Source: an uncultured Flavobacteriales bacterium (GTDB taxonomy: Bacteria; Bacteroidota; Bacteroidia; Flavobacteriales; BACL11). Taken from it: 23,777 bases of DNA. A program made the translations under genes and the position numbers. Below the pieces are notes generated by a model. It saw only the letters and a list, made by a program, of their open reading frames with translations, was not told the origin of the DNA and searched no databases. The DNA lies in assembly GCA_950069165.1 (NCBI GenBank), contig CATMIT010000016.1:1-23777 (forward strand), given 5' to 3'. This document shows, piece by piece, positions 15,825-23,479 of this stretch (position 1 is its first letter; each line of letters begins with the position of its first letter).

Positions 15825-16649
15825 ATGAATACCGAAAAACAAAAGCAGGAAATGTCTTTTTTAGAGCATTTAGAAGTGTTCAGATGGCATTTGGTTCGGT
15901 CAGTTTTTGCGGTTTTGTTTTTTGCTGTTATTGCTTTTATTTTCAAAGGTATCCTTTTTGATGGCATCCTGCTTGCCCCAAAAAATCCGGATTTTCCTAC
16001 TTATAAAATGCTTTGCTATTTATCTCAGCAAATGGGTATGGGAGATGCGCTTTGTATGGATGAGTTGCCTTTTATTCTGATGAATATTAGTATGTCAGGG
16101 CAATTTAGCACCCATATAATGACTTCCATAGTGGCAGGTTTTGTAGTGGCTTTCCCTTATGTATTTTGGGAAATGTGGCGATTTATTTCACCGGCTTTGC
16201 ATGATGATGAAAGCAGTGTTGCAAAGGGAGTTGTATTTTTTTCCTCTATTCTTTTTTTACTTGGAGTATTGTTTGGTTATTATGTGGTTTCTCCTTTGTC
16301 CGTTCATTTCTTAGGCTCTTATCAAGTAAGTGAAACGGTAGCAAATCAGATTTCTTTAAGTTCTTTTATTAGCACTGTTACCACTGTTTGTTTGGCAAAT
16401 GGAGTAGTTTTTGAATTACCTATTTTGGTTTATTTTCTCACAAAAATAGGATTACTAACACCTCAATTTATGCAGACTTACAGAAAACATGCATTGGTTA
16501 TGACTCTTATTTTTTCGGCAATCATAACTCCTCCCGATATTACCAGTCAGATATTAGTAGCTCTACCACTTATGGTACTTTATGAAATAAGTATTAAAAT
16601 TTCGGCAAGAGTACTGAGAAAACAAGAAAAACAATTGAAAAAGTCATGA
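15825..16649 (+). CDS. tatC: Sec-independent protein translocase TatC
   Basis: Core membrane subunit of the Tat pathway, which exports folded proteins with twin-arginine signals. It is 274 residues with about six membrane helices. Family marks are MSFLEHLEVFRWHLVRS at the N-terminus (the FLEHLxELR region that binds signal peptides), the cytosolic-loop/TM2 stretch FPYVFWEMWRFISPAL with its conserved Phe-Pro-Tyr, and the TM4-TM6 part ending in IITPPDITSQILVALPLMVLYEISI. The longer first periplasmic loop with Cys residues (MLCYLSQQ, DALCMDELP) is typical of Bacteroidota TatC. It starts immediately after the kdsD stop and overlaps lptB by 4 nt (ATGA). No tatA gene is in the window. Confidence 0.95.
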   Translation: MNTEKQKQEMSFLEHLEVFRWHLVRSVFAVLFFAVIAFIFKGILFDGILLAPKNPDFPTYKMLCYLSQQMGMGDALCMDELPFILMNISMSGQFSTHIMTSIVAGFVVAFPYVFWEMWRFISPALHDDESSVAKGVVFFSSILFLLGVLFGYYVVSPLSVHFLGSYQVSETVANQISLSSFISTVTTVCLANGVVFELPILVYFLTKIGLLTPQFMQTYRKHALVMTLIFSAIITPPDITSQILVALPLMVLYEISIKISARVLRKQEKQLKKS

Positions 16650-17368
16650 AATTAAAAGTAGAAAATATTGTAAAATATTACAAACAAAGAGCAGTGGTTG
16701 ATGGGGTAACTATTGAACTGAATCAAGGTGAGATTGTTGGCTTGTTAGGACCCAATGGAGCAGGGAAAACTACAAGTTTTTACATGATGGTTGGCTTAAT
16801 ATCACCAAATGATGGGAATGTATATTTAGGAAAAGAGGATATTACGGATTTACCAATGTATAAGCGTGCTCAAATGGGAATAGGTTATTTGGCGCAAGAA
16901 GCATCCGTATTTAGAAAAATGACGGTGGAGGATAATCTTTTGTCGGTTTTGGAAATGACAACTTTAAGTAAACAGCAGCAGAAAGAAAAATGTGAATCCT
17001 TACTTTCGGAATTTGGTTTGCAAAATATTAGAAAAAGTATGGGTGGATTACTATCTGGAGGGGAGCGCAGAAGATGCGAAATTGCAAGAGCTTTGGCTAC
17101 AAATCCTAAATTTATTTTACTGGATGAGCCATTTGCAGGGGTCGATCCTATTGCGGTAGAAGATATTCAACAGATAGTAGCTACTCTTAAAAATAAAAAT
17201 ATTGGTATACTTATTACCGATCATAATGTGCACGAAACTTTATCCATTACAGATAGGGCCTATCTACTTTTTGAAGGAAAAATATTAAAATCAGGAACGG
17301 CAGAAGAATTGGCTGCAGATGAGCAAGTTAGAAAAGTATATTTAGGACAAAACTTTGAATTAAGATGA
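16646..17368 (+). CDS. lptB: LPS export ABC transporter ATPase LptB
   Basis: Cytosolic ATPase that powers LPS extraction from the inner membrane by LptFG. It is 240 residues. Walker A GPNGAGKTT is at 35-43, the Q-loop YLAQEASVFRKMTVEDNL is the LptB hallmark, the signature is LSGGERRRCEIARAL, Walker B is FILLDEPFAGVDP and the H-loop ITDHNVHETL. These features separate LptB from LivF-type and lipid ABC ATPases. The gene overlaps tatC upstream (ATGA) and hldD downstream (ATGA), so the four-gene unit is tightly coupled. LptFG, LptC and LptA are not in the window. Confidence 0.95.
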   Translation: MKLKVENIVKYYKQRAVVDGVTIELNQGEIVGLLGPNGAGKTTSFYMMVGLISPNDGNVYLGKEDITDLPMYKRAQMGIGYLAQEASVFRKMTVEDNLLSVLEMTTLSKQQQKEKCESLLSEFGLQNIRKSMGGLLSGGERRRCEIARALATNPKFILLDEPFAGVDPIAVEDIQQIVATLKNKNIGILITDHNVHETLSITDRAYLLFEGKILKSGTAEELAADEQVRKVYLGQNFELR

Positions 17369-18330
17369 TAATTGTAACGGGTGCAGCAGGTTTTATCGGG
17401 AGTTTTTTGGTCAAAAAGCTAAATAATGAGGGTTTTAATAATTTAGTTTTAGTGGATGATTTTTCAGATGAAACCAAGAATAAAAACTTAGAGGGAAAAC
17501 AATTTTTCGAAAAGGTGCACAGAAAGGATTTGATGAGTTGGATGGATGGGAATGGGAATACAATAGATTTTGTTTTTCATATTGGTGCCAGAACCGATAC
17601 CACAGAATTTGATACTGTAATTTTTGATGAACTTAATCTAAATTATTCTAAAAATTTATGGGAGAAATGCGTAAAATTTCAGATTCCATTTATTTACGCT
17701 TCCTCAGCAGCAACTTATGGAATGGGAGAGTTTGGCTTTGAGGATAGCCATGAGCTTGTGGAAAAATTACAACCCCTTAATCCTTATGGAATATCAAAAA
17801 ATGAATTTGATAAATGGGTGTTAAAGCAAAATGAGAATCCACCATTTTGGGCTGGTTTTAAGTTTTTCAATGTATTTGGACCCAACGAATATCATAAAGG
17901 AAGGATGGCATCCGTCATTTTTCACACCTTTAACCAGATAAAAGAAACAGGAGGAATGAAGCTTTTCCATTCTCATAATCAAGATTATAAAGATGGAGAG
18001 CAACTTAGAGATTTTATCTATGTAAAGGATGTTTGTGAGGCGCTTCTGTTTATGATGAAGCACAAAAAAGATAGTGGGATTTATAATTTAGGAACAGGAA
18101 AAGCGCGTACTTTTAACGATTTGGCAAAAGCTACTTTTAGTGCTTTAAACAAAATGCCAAATATTTCTTTTATCGATACGCCAGAGGATATTAGGGATAA
18201 ATACCAATATTTTACGCAAGGAGATATGCAAAAACTAAAAAATATTGGTTATAAAAAATCATTCACAACATTAGAAAAAGGGGTGGATGAATATGTGAAA
18301 TTCTATTTACTAAAAGGGAAATATTTTTAG
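17365..18330 (+). CDS. hldD: ADP-L-glycero-D-manno-heptose-6-epimerase
   Basis: Short-chain dehydrogenase-type epimerase producing ADP-L-glycero-D-manno-heptose for the LPS inner core. It is 321 residues. The NADP-binding loop is GAAGFIG at 6-12, the active-site set is Ser113/Ser114 (YASSAATYG), Tyr141 and Lys145 (PYGISK), and FKFFNVFGPNEYHKGRMASV is the family-specific substrate block that distinguishes HldD from GalE. It is last in the kdsD-tatC-lptB-hldD unit, overlapping lptB by 4 nt. Its stop overlaps the convergent merR-like gene by 4 nt. The LPS theme of the operon agrees with this function. Confidence 0.94.
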   Translation: MIIVTGAAGFIGSFLVKKLNNEGFNNLVLVDDFSDETKNKNLEGKQFFEKVHRKDLMSWMDGNGNTIDFVFHIGARTDTTEFDTVIFDELNLNYSKNLWEKCVKFQIPFIYASSAATYGMGEFGFEDSHELVEKLQPLNPYGISKNEFDKWVLKQNENPPFWAGFKFFNVFGPNEYHKGRMASVIFHTFNQIKETGGMKLFHSHNQDYKDGEQLRDFIYVKDVCEALLFMMKHKKDSGIYNLGTGKARTFNDLAKATFSALNKMPNISFIDTPEDIRDKYQYFTQGDMQKLKNIGYKKSFTTLEKGVDEYVKFYLLKGKYF

Positions 18331-18662
18331 AGTTCTTCTCTGAATTCTACTAAAAACTGACGGATATTTTTTAGATGATTGATGATTTCAACATTGTCAA
18401 TGGTATCTGCTTTATTTTCGCGTAATTTCTTTTTAGCGCCTTCCAAAGTGAAACCTCTTTCTTTGGTTAAGTGATAAATTATTCTAAGGTTGTCCACATC
18501 TTTTTTGGTGAACATTCTGTTTCCTTTTTTATTTTTTTTTGGTTTCAGAATATCAAACTCCTTTTCCCAATATCGGATGGAAGAAACACTTACATCAAAC
18601 ATTTTTGCTACATCCCCAATGGGATAAAATAATTTTTCTATTTCTTTTTCTTTATAAGGCAT
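18327..18662 (-). CDS. MerR-family transcriptional regulator
   Basis: A 111-residue DNA-binding protein with a MerR-type winged helix-turn-helix at its N-terminus: YPIGDVAKMFDVSVSSIRYWEKEF (residues 13-36), the wing NKKGNRMFTKKDVDNLR and the GFTLEGAKKKL helix. After it come only about 25 residues of probable coiled coil, so there is no effector-binding domain; no Cys cluster for metals. Such short MerR proteins next to an M23 peptidase gene and alaS are common in Bacteroidota, and their targets are mostly unknown. The start codon overlaps the stop of the peptidase gene (TAATG), so the two are likely translationally coupled. Confidence 0.9.
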   Translation of the reverse strand: MPYKEKEIEKLFYPIGDVAKMFDVSVSSIRYWEKEFDILKPKKNKKGNRMFTKKDVDNLRIIYHLTKERGFTLEGAKKKLRENKADTIDNVEIINHLKNIRQFLVEFREEL

Positions 18663-19633
18663 TAGTCAAATGACTGGTTATTTTGAGAGGAAATTTCGAG
18701 CATTTTTTCGTATTCCTCAGGGCTCAAATCATTATAATAATAATTAACAGGATTGATTTTTCTTTTGTTTTTTATTACTTCATAATGCAGGTGAGGTGCA
18801 ACTGATGTGCCTGTACTTCCTACATAACCAATTATTTCTCCTCTTTTTACTTTTTGTCCTCTATACACTATGTATTTTGTCATATGCGCATAAAGCGTTT
18901 GGTAGCCATATCCATGATCAACTATTACATGATTGCCATAGCCTCTTCTGCTTCTTCTTACTTTTGCTATTTTTCCATCACCAGTGGCATAAATAGGGGT
19001 GCCTTGCGGAGCTGTAAAATCCATTCCTGTATGAAGTTTTCTTGTTTTGTAAATGGGGTGAATTCTGTAACCATAACCACTTGCCACTCTACCTAAATCT
19101 TTATTGGCTATTGGCTGAATTGCTGGGATTGATGCCAACATATCCGCTTTATTTTTTGCTAAATCAATTACTTCATCAAAGGATTTGGACTGAATATAGA
19201 GTTGTTTAAAAAGTTTATCTGCCTTTTTTGCCGCTTCTATTACCAATTCGGCATTGCTAAAATTACGAATATCCTTATATCTATTCACACCTCCAAAACC
19301 TGCCTTTCTAATGGAAGAAGGGATAGGGTCAGCTTCAAAAATCACACGATATATATTATCATCTCTGTGCTGAATGTCATCTAAAACCAAATCAATTTGT
19401 GTCATTTTCTTGCTCAAGATATCATATTGTAACACTAAATTTTCAATCTCGCTTTTCAATCTTTTTTCCTTTGGGCTATCAAAAAACTGAAAAAACACAA
19501 TTACCATAATAAGTCCAACAACTGTACTAGCTGATAAAAAGCCAAGAGAACGCTTGAACTTATCAAAAGTATTTAGTTCAATTCGTTTATAACTTAATGT
19601 TTTGGTATCGTAATAATATTTTATTTTAGCCAT
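18662..19633 (-). CDS. M23-family peptidoglycan endopeptidase, membrane-anchored
   Basis: A 323-residue LytM-type zinc endopeptidase that cleaves peptidoglycan cross-links. After a basic cytosolic N-terminus there is one membrane helix (about 30-50), then a helical, probably coiled-coil periplasmic segment (55-170) and the M23 domain (about 180-300). The zinc ligands are intact: His201 and Asp205 (LHTGMD), His250 (YAHM) and the HxH pair His281/His283 (APHLHYEV), with GYGYRIHPIYK ahead of them. The enzyme is therefore probably active, unlike EnvC/NlpD-type activators. It is the first gene of a two-gene unit with the MerR regulator and is divergent from alaS. Confidence 0.94.
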   Translation of the reverse strand: MAKIKYYYDTKTLSYKRIELNTFDKFKRSLGFLSASTVVGLIMVIVFFQFFDSPKEKRLKSEIENLVLQYDILSKKMTQIDLVLDDIQHRDDNIYRVIFEADPIPSSIRKAGFGGVNRYKDIRNFSNAELVIEAAKKADKLFKQLYIQSKSFDEVIDLAKNKADMLASIPAIQPIANKDLGRVASGYGYRIHPIYKTRKLHTGMDFTAPQGTPIYATGDGKIAKVRRSRRGYGNHVIVDHGYGYQTLYAHMTKYIVYRGQKVKRGEIIGYVGSTGTSVAPHLHYEVIKNKRKINPVNYYYNDLSPEEYEKMLEISSQNNQSFD

Positions 19634-19649
19634 GAAATTATTTCTGCCG

Positions 19650-19657
19650 CAAAATTA
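19650..19657 (-). promoter_or_regulatory. Likely -7 box of the M23 peptidase-merR unit
   Basis: TAATTTTG on the minus strand fits TAnnTTTG exactly, 16 nt upstream of the peptidase ATG, so the leader would be short. The divergent alaS side of the gap shows only a weaker match (TAAATTTA at 19683-19690). Confidence 0.42.
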
Positions 19658-19732
19658 GTGAAATTACATTATATTGAGGCGCTAAATTTACTGATTTCTA
19701 ACACATTAATGTGAATAGACAAAATAGAAAGA

Positions 19733-22327
19733 ATGGATTCTAAAAAAGTAAGGGCTTTATTTTTAAACTTTTATCAAGAAAAAGCACATCAAATTGTCAG
19801 TTCTGCCCCAATGGTGGTGCAAAATGATCCTACTTTAATGTTCACCAATGCGGGAATGAATCCTTTTAAGGATATATTTTTAGGTAATTCCAAGCCCACA
19901 GATTTAAGAGTGGCAAATTCACAAAAGTGCTTGCGAGTTTCTGGAAAACATAATGATTTGGAAGAGGTAGGACACGATACCTATCATCATACCATGTTCG
20001 AAATGTTGGGGAATTGGTCCTTTGGTGATTATTTCAAAGAAGATGCAATTAATTGGTCTTGGGAATTTTTAACTGAAGTTTGTAAGTTAGATAAAGATCG
20101 GCTTTATGTAACGGTTTTTGAAGGAGCGAAAGAGGATGGTTTATCAGGAGATAAAGCAACTTTTGATATTTGGAGCAAGCATACCCAAACAGATAAAATA
20201 TTAAATGGAAATAAAAAAGATAACTTTTGGGAAATGGGGGAGGTTGGCCCTTGTGGTCCTTGTAGTGAAATTCATTATGATAATAGAACGGATAAAGAAA
20301 GAGCAAAAGTTGACGGAGCAACTCTTGTAAATAAAGATCATCCACAAGTTATTGAAATCTGGAATCTGGTTTTTATGCAGTACAGCCGAAAAGCAGACAA
20401 TAGTTTAGAGCAACTTCCTAGTAATCATGTAGATACTGGCATGGGTTTTGAACGACTTTGTATGATAATGCAAGGGGTAAAATCCAATTATGATACTGAT
20501 ATTTTTCAGCCAATAATTCAACAAATAGCAAAGCTTAGCAAAAGGGAATATGGTAAAAACGAAAAACAAGATATTGCCATGCGTGTGATTGCAGATCATA
20601 TAAGGGCTATCACTTTTTCCATTGCAGATGGGCAACTGCCTTCCAATGTCAAGGCCGGTTATGTTATCCGTAGGATTTTAAGAAGAGCTGTTCGCTATGG
20701 CTATTCGTTCCTGGATATGAAAGAGCCATTTATGTATAAATTAGTAGAGGTATTAAGTGCACAAATGGGAAAGCAATTTCCAGAAATAAAATCACAAATT
20801 GATATTATAGAAAATGTAGTAAAACAGGAAGAAAAATCTTTTTTAAGAACGCTTGAAGCGGGCTTAAAAAGGATTCAGCAAATGATGGTAAAGGCAAAAA
20901 ATATTTCTGGCAAGCAACTTTTTGAATTATACGATACTTTTGGTTTCCCAAAAGATTTGACAATATTAATATTAAATGAAAAAGGCATGAAATGTGATAC
21001 AGATGGCTTTGATGCAGAAATGAAAAAACAAAAAGACAGATCAAAATCTGCTGCAAAAATAGAAATTAGCGATTGGATGGTGCTGATTGAAGATGAAGTA
21101 GAGGAGTTTGTTGGTTATAAAAAATTAGAAACCGACATTAAAATTACTAGATATAGAGAAGTAAAAACTGTTGATGGAGTTGTTTTTCATCTGGTTTTTA
21201 ACCTAACTCCATTTTATGCAGAAGGTGGTGGGCAAGTTGGTGATACAGGATGTATCAAAAATGAAAAGGAATGCATTGACATATTTGATACCAAAAGGGA
21301 AACCAATGTAATTATTCATTTTGTTAAGGAGTTGCCAAAAAAATTAAAAGAAAAATTTACGGCTATCGTGGATTTAGATTCAAGAATTTCCACCGAAAGA
21401 AATCATACTGCTACGCATTTGTTACATGAGAGTTTGCAGGAAATTTTAGGCGAGCATGTGCAGCAAAAAGGGTCTTTGGTTTGTGCTGATTATTTAAGGT
21501 TCGATTTTTCTCACTTTTCAAAACTTTCTAATGAGGAGTTGTCAAAAATAGAAGCAAGTGTTAATGCTAAAATTTTAAATAATATCTTCTTAACAGAGCA
21601 TAATAACATGCCGCTTTCTGAAGCAAAAGAAATGGGTGCCATGATGCTATTTGGTGAAAAATATGCAGATGTAGTAAGAATGATTCAGTTTGATTCTTCC
21701 AAAGAACTCTGTGGAGGAACGCATGTAAATGCAACAGGTGAAATAGGACTTTTTAAAATCATTTCAGAAAGTTCAACTGCTGCCGGAATAAGAAGAATTG
21801 AGGCAATAACAGGAACAAAAGCATTAGTATATTTTAATGCACAAGGCAATGTATTGGATGAGTTAAGCAGATTGCTTAAAACTAAAGAATTAGTTAAAAG
21901 CGTAAAAGATTTGCTCACCGTAAATAAAAAGAAAGAGAAAGAATTAGAAAAATTGCAAAAAGAAAAAGCAGATGGATTACTAAATGAATTGCTAGATAAA
22001 AGCAGTAAAATAAATGGCATGAATGTAATTGCTGAAAAAGTAAATTTGGATGCTGGGACAATGAAAAATATTGCTTTCAAACTAAAAAAACAAGAGAATT
22101 TGCTTGTGCTTTTGGCCTCTGGGAATGAAGGCAAAGCAATTATTACGATTATGATTACGGATGATTTGGTAAAAAATAAAAACCTTAATGCTTCAAATTT
22201 AATTAATGAAATTAGCCCTTTAATAAACGGAGGAGGAGGAGGGCAAGCTAATTTTGCTTCTGCTGGTGGCAGCAATCCTAAGGGTATAAATGATGTTTTG
22301 GAAAAGTTAAAAAAATTGATTGCATAA
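19733..22327 (+). CDS. alaS: Alanyl-tRNA synthetase
   Basis: Class II synthetase charging tRNA-Ala and editing mischarged Ser/Gly. At 864 residues it is close to the usual 870. N-terminal motif 1 region: PTLMFTNAGMNPFKDIFLG; motif 2 loop with HHTMFEMLGNWSFGDYFK; EVGPCGPCSEIHYD; motif 3 with GYVIRRILRRAVRYG. The editing-domain zinc ligands are kept: His558/His562 (HTATH) and Cys660/His664 (CGGTH). The C-terminal Ala-domain includes a Lys-rich coiled coil (about 715-750) and the glycine-rich NGGGGGQANFASAGG. ATG at 19733 gives MDSKKVRALFLNFY, as in relatives. Complete and probably functional. Confidence 0.98.
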   Translation: MDSKKVRALFLNFYQEKAHQIVSSAPMVVQNDPTLMFTNAGMNPFKDIFLGNSKPTDLRVANSQKCLRVSGKHNDLEEVGHDTYHHTMFEMLGNWSFGDYFKEDAINWSWEFLTEVCKLDKDRLYVTVFEGAKEDGLSGDKATFDIWSKHTQTDKILNGNKKDNFWEMGEVGPCGPCSEIHYDNRTDKERAKVDGATLVNKDHPQVIEIWNLVFMQYSRKADNSLEQLPSNHVDTGMGFERLCMIMQGVKSNYDTDIFQPIIQQIAKLSKREYGKNEKQDIAMRVIADHIRAITFSIADGQLPSNVKAGYVIRRILRRAVRYGYSFLDMKEPFMYKLVEVLSAQMGKQFPEIKSQIDIIENVVKQEEKSFLRTLEAGLKRIQQMMVKAKNISGKQLFELYDTFGFPKDLTILILNEKGMKCDTDGFDAEMKKQKDRSKSAAKIEISDWMVLIEDEVEEFVGYKKLETDIKITRYREVKTVDGVVFHLVFNLTPFYAEGGGQVGDTGCIKNEKECIDIFDTKRETNVIIHFVKELPKKLKEKFTAIVDLDSRISTERNHTATHLLHESLQEILGEHVQQKGSLVCADYLRFDFSHFSKLSNEELSKIEASVNAKILNNIFLTEHNNMPLSEAKEMGAMMLFGEKYADVVRMIQFDSSKELCGGTHVNATGEIGLFKIISESSTAAGIRRIEAITGTKALVYFNAQGNVLDELSRLLKTKELVKSVKDLLTVNKKKEKELEKLQKEKADGLLNELLDKSSKINGMNVIAEKVNLDAGTMKNIAFKLKKQENLLVLLASGNEGKAIITIMITDDLVKNKNLNASNLINEISPLINGGGGGQANFASAGGSNPKGINDVLEKLKKLIA

Positions 22328-22362
22328 AAAAAACTAGCTAAAAGCTGGCTTTTATTTTTTTT
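22328..22362. terminator. Possible bidirectional terminator between alaS and the convergent OMP gene
   Basis: An A-run, a short hairpin (CTAGC 22334-22338 with GCTGG 22344-22348, or AAAAG 22340-22344 with CTTTT 22349-22353) and a T-run to 22362. The flanking A and T runs would serve both strands. The stem is short and its pairing ambiguous. Confidence 0.6.
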
Positions 22363-22374
22363 AAGAGTTATTTC

Positions 22375-22797
22375 TTAGAATCTGTAAGATAGCCCTAAGT
22401 TAAAGTCACCCTTTCTGTCTCCGCTAGCATCCTCACTAAGTGACATATTGTAATTTGGCTCAACATACAAATCTCCCAAAATATTTACAGAAAAACCAAT
22501 ACCAATTTTCATGTTATCAGTAGCTTCCTCAGTCGGCATGTTTAATGATACATAGATGTTTTCTTTCCATAAGTAACGGAAGAACATATCATATCCATCA
22601 TCTCCTGCAGCAGATTGTAAACCAACAATGAAGTTATCGTTTACTTGGTAACCAACACCTATTCTGTCCGTAATATTTTTCATTCCAGCTTCCTCTCCAT
22701 CAGCTGTTTTAATTAAATCAGTAACAACCATGAAGCTTTGTGCAGAAACAAACAATGTTGCTATTGCTAATACTGCTGTTAAAATTAACTTTTTCAT
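22375..22797 (-). CDS. Small outer-membrane beta-barrel protein, paralogue 1
   Basis: A 140-residue exported protein. The signal peptide MKKLILTAVLAIATLFVSA is followed by Gln20, the usual Bacteroidota cleavage context. The mature part has alternating hydrophobic strands (IGVGYQVNDNFIVGLQ, YDMFFRYLWKENIYVSLNM, MKIGIGFSVNILGDLYVEPNYN, DFNLGLSYRF) with acidic turns and ends in Tyr-Arg-Phe, a C-terminal signature for outer-membrane insertion by BAM. The segment from 123 to 131 (DASGDRKGD) is a degenerate version of the acidic loop in the neighbour. It is clearly related to the next gene, with signal peptide, YVEPNY and C-terminus alike. The function is unknown; small barrel proteins of this size are usually structural or adhesion-related. 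Confidence 0.85.
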   Translation of the reverse strand: MKKLILTAVLAIATLFVSAQSFMVVTDLIKTADGEEAGMKNITDRIGVGYQVNDNFIVGLQSAAGDDGYDMFFRYLWKENIYVSLNMPTEEATDNMKIGIGFSVNILGDLYVEPNYNMSLSEDASGDRKGDFNLGLSYRF

Positions 22798-22830
22798 TTC
22801 TTTATTTTTTTTTGGGTTTTTAATTAGTCA

Positions 22831-22838
22831 CAAATTTA
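22831..22838 (-). promoter_or_regulatory. Possible -7 box of paralogue 1
   Basis: TAAATTTG on the minus strand fits TAnnTTTG exactly, 33 nt ahead of the ATG of the 140-residue gene and just downstream of the terminator hairpin of the preceding gene. The -33 position falls within that hairpin, and no TTTG is present there. Confidence 0.38.
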
Positions 22839-22841
22839 TAT

Positions 22842-22878
22842 AAAAAAAACCAGTTCTTGAACTGGTTTTAATTTTTTT
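22842..22878 (-). terminator. Rho-independent terminator of OMP paralogue 2
   Basis: A perfect 11-bp inverted repeat, AAAACCAGTTC (22846-22856) and GAACTGGTTTT (22859-22869), with a 2-nt spacer, bounded by an A-run at 22842-22849 (T-run on the minus strand). It lies just downstream of the stop of the 133-residue gene. The T-run on the plus strand means it could also act in that direction. Confidence 0.85.
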
Positions 22879-22890
22879 TGGGTCTACTGC

Positions 22891-23292
22891 TTAGAATCTG
22901 TAACCTATCCCTAGGTTGAATTCGCCATCTCTATTACCATCTGCATCCTTTTCTGTTGGCATGCTATAGTTCGGCTCAATATACAAACCCTTCCACACAT
23001 TTACAGAGTAACCTACACCAACACTCGTACCCTCATTATCTCCTGTAGCCATTTGCAATGAGATGTAGAGATCTTCATTGTAATTGTAACGAGCAAACAA
23101 ATCATAATCATCTCCATTTTTCACTCCACCAATTACAATATTGTCATTGATTGAGTAGCCAATTCCCATGTTGGCAGTTAACTTGTCTATACTCTCTTCC
23201 TGGTCTCCATCATAAGTAGTAACTACCATGATTTGAGCAGAAGCAAACAAAGTTGCGAAAGCAAGAACTGCAGTTAAAAATACTTTTTTCAT
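22891..23292 (-). CDS. Small outer-membrane beta-barrel protein, paralogue 2
   Basis: A 133-residue exported protein with signal peptide MKKVFLTAVLAFATLFASA then Gln20. The mature part alternates short strands (MGIGYSINDNIVIGG, YDLFARYNYNEDLYISLQM, GTSVGVGYSVNVWKGLYIEPNYS, EFNLGIGYRF), with the same layout and C-terminal Tyr-Arg-Phe as the downstream gene. Residues 116-124, DADGNRDGE, fit an acidic Asp-x-Asp-x-Asn-x-Asp loop like calcium-binding turns, but this is only a pattern likeness. The start is the ATG ending at 23292; the longer frame to 23325 adds 11 residues ahead of the signal peptide and is rejected. A near -7 box (TATCTTGC, 23322-23329, minus) lies upstream. Followed by a terminator, it seems to be a separate transcription unit. 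Confidence 0.85.
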   Translation of the reverse strand: MKKVFLTAVLAFATLFASAQIMVVTTYDGDQEESIDKLTANMGIGYSINDNIVIGGVKNGDDYDLFARYNYNEDLYISLQMATGDNEGTSVGVGYSVNVWKGLYIEPNYSMPTEKDADGNRDGEFNLGIGYRF

Positions 23293-23430
23293 TATTCTAT
23301 ATTTTTTGGTTAATACTGGTTGCAAGATAGAAATGTTTGTTCTAAATTAGGTAAACCCCATTTTCAGTTGTTAACAGTAATTTGTTAGTCGTAAAAGGGG
23401 GAATAAATAGAAATACTAGATAAAAGGCAT

Positions 23431-23460
23431 AAAAAAAGAGCCCCAATTGGGGCTCTTTAT
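23431..23460 (-). terminator. Rho-independent terminator of the porin-like gene
   Basis: A perfect 10-bp inverted repeat, AAAGAGCCCC (23435-23444) and GGGGCTCTTT (23449-23458), with loop AATT and a T-run on the minus strand. It lies 21 nt beyond the porin-like stop codon. Strong GC core; probably functional for the minus strand. Confidence 0.9.
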
Positions 23461-23479
23461 ATTTTGTGTTTTTATCTAA

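Noticed and set aside
21685..22275. A 196-residue frame antisense to alaS, the longest shadow frame
   Set aside because: It lies entirely inside alaS, is dominated by Phe, Ser and Leu from the complement of Lys/Glu-rich codons, has no promoter or homologous motif, and alaS is intact and canonical.
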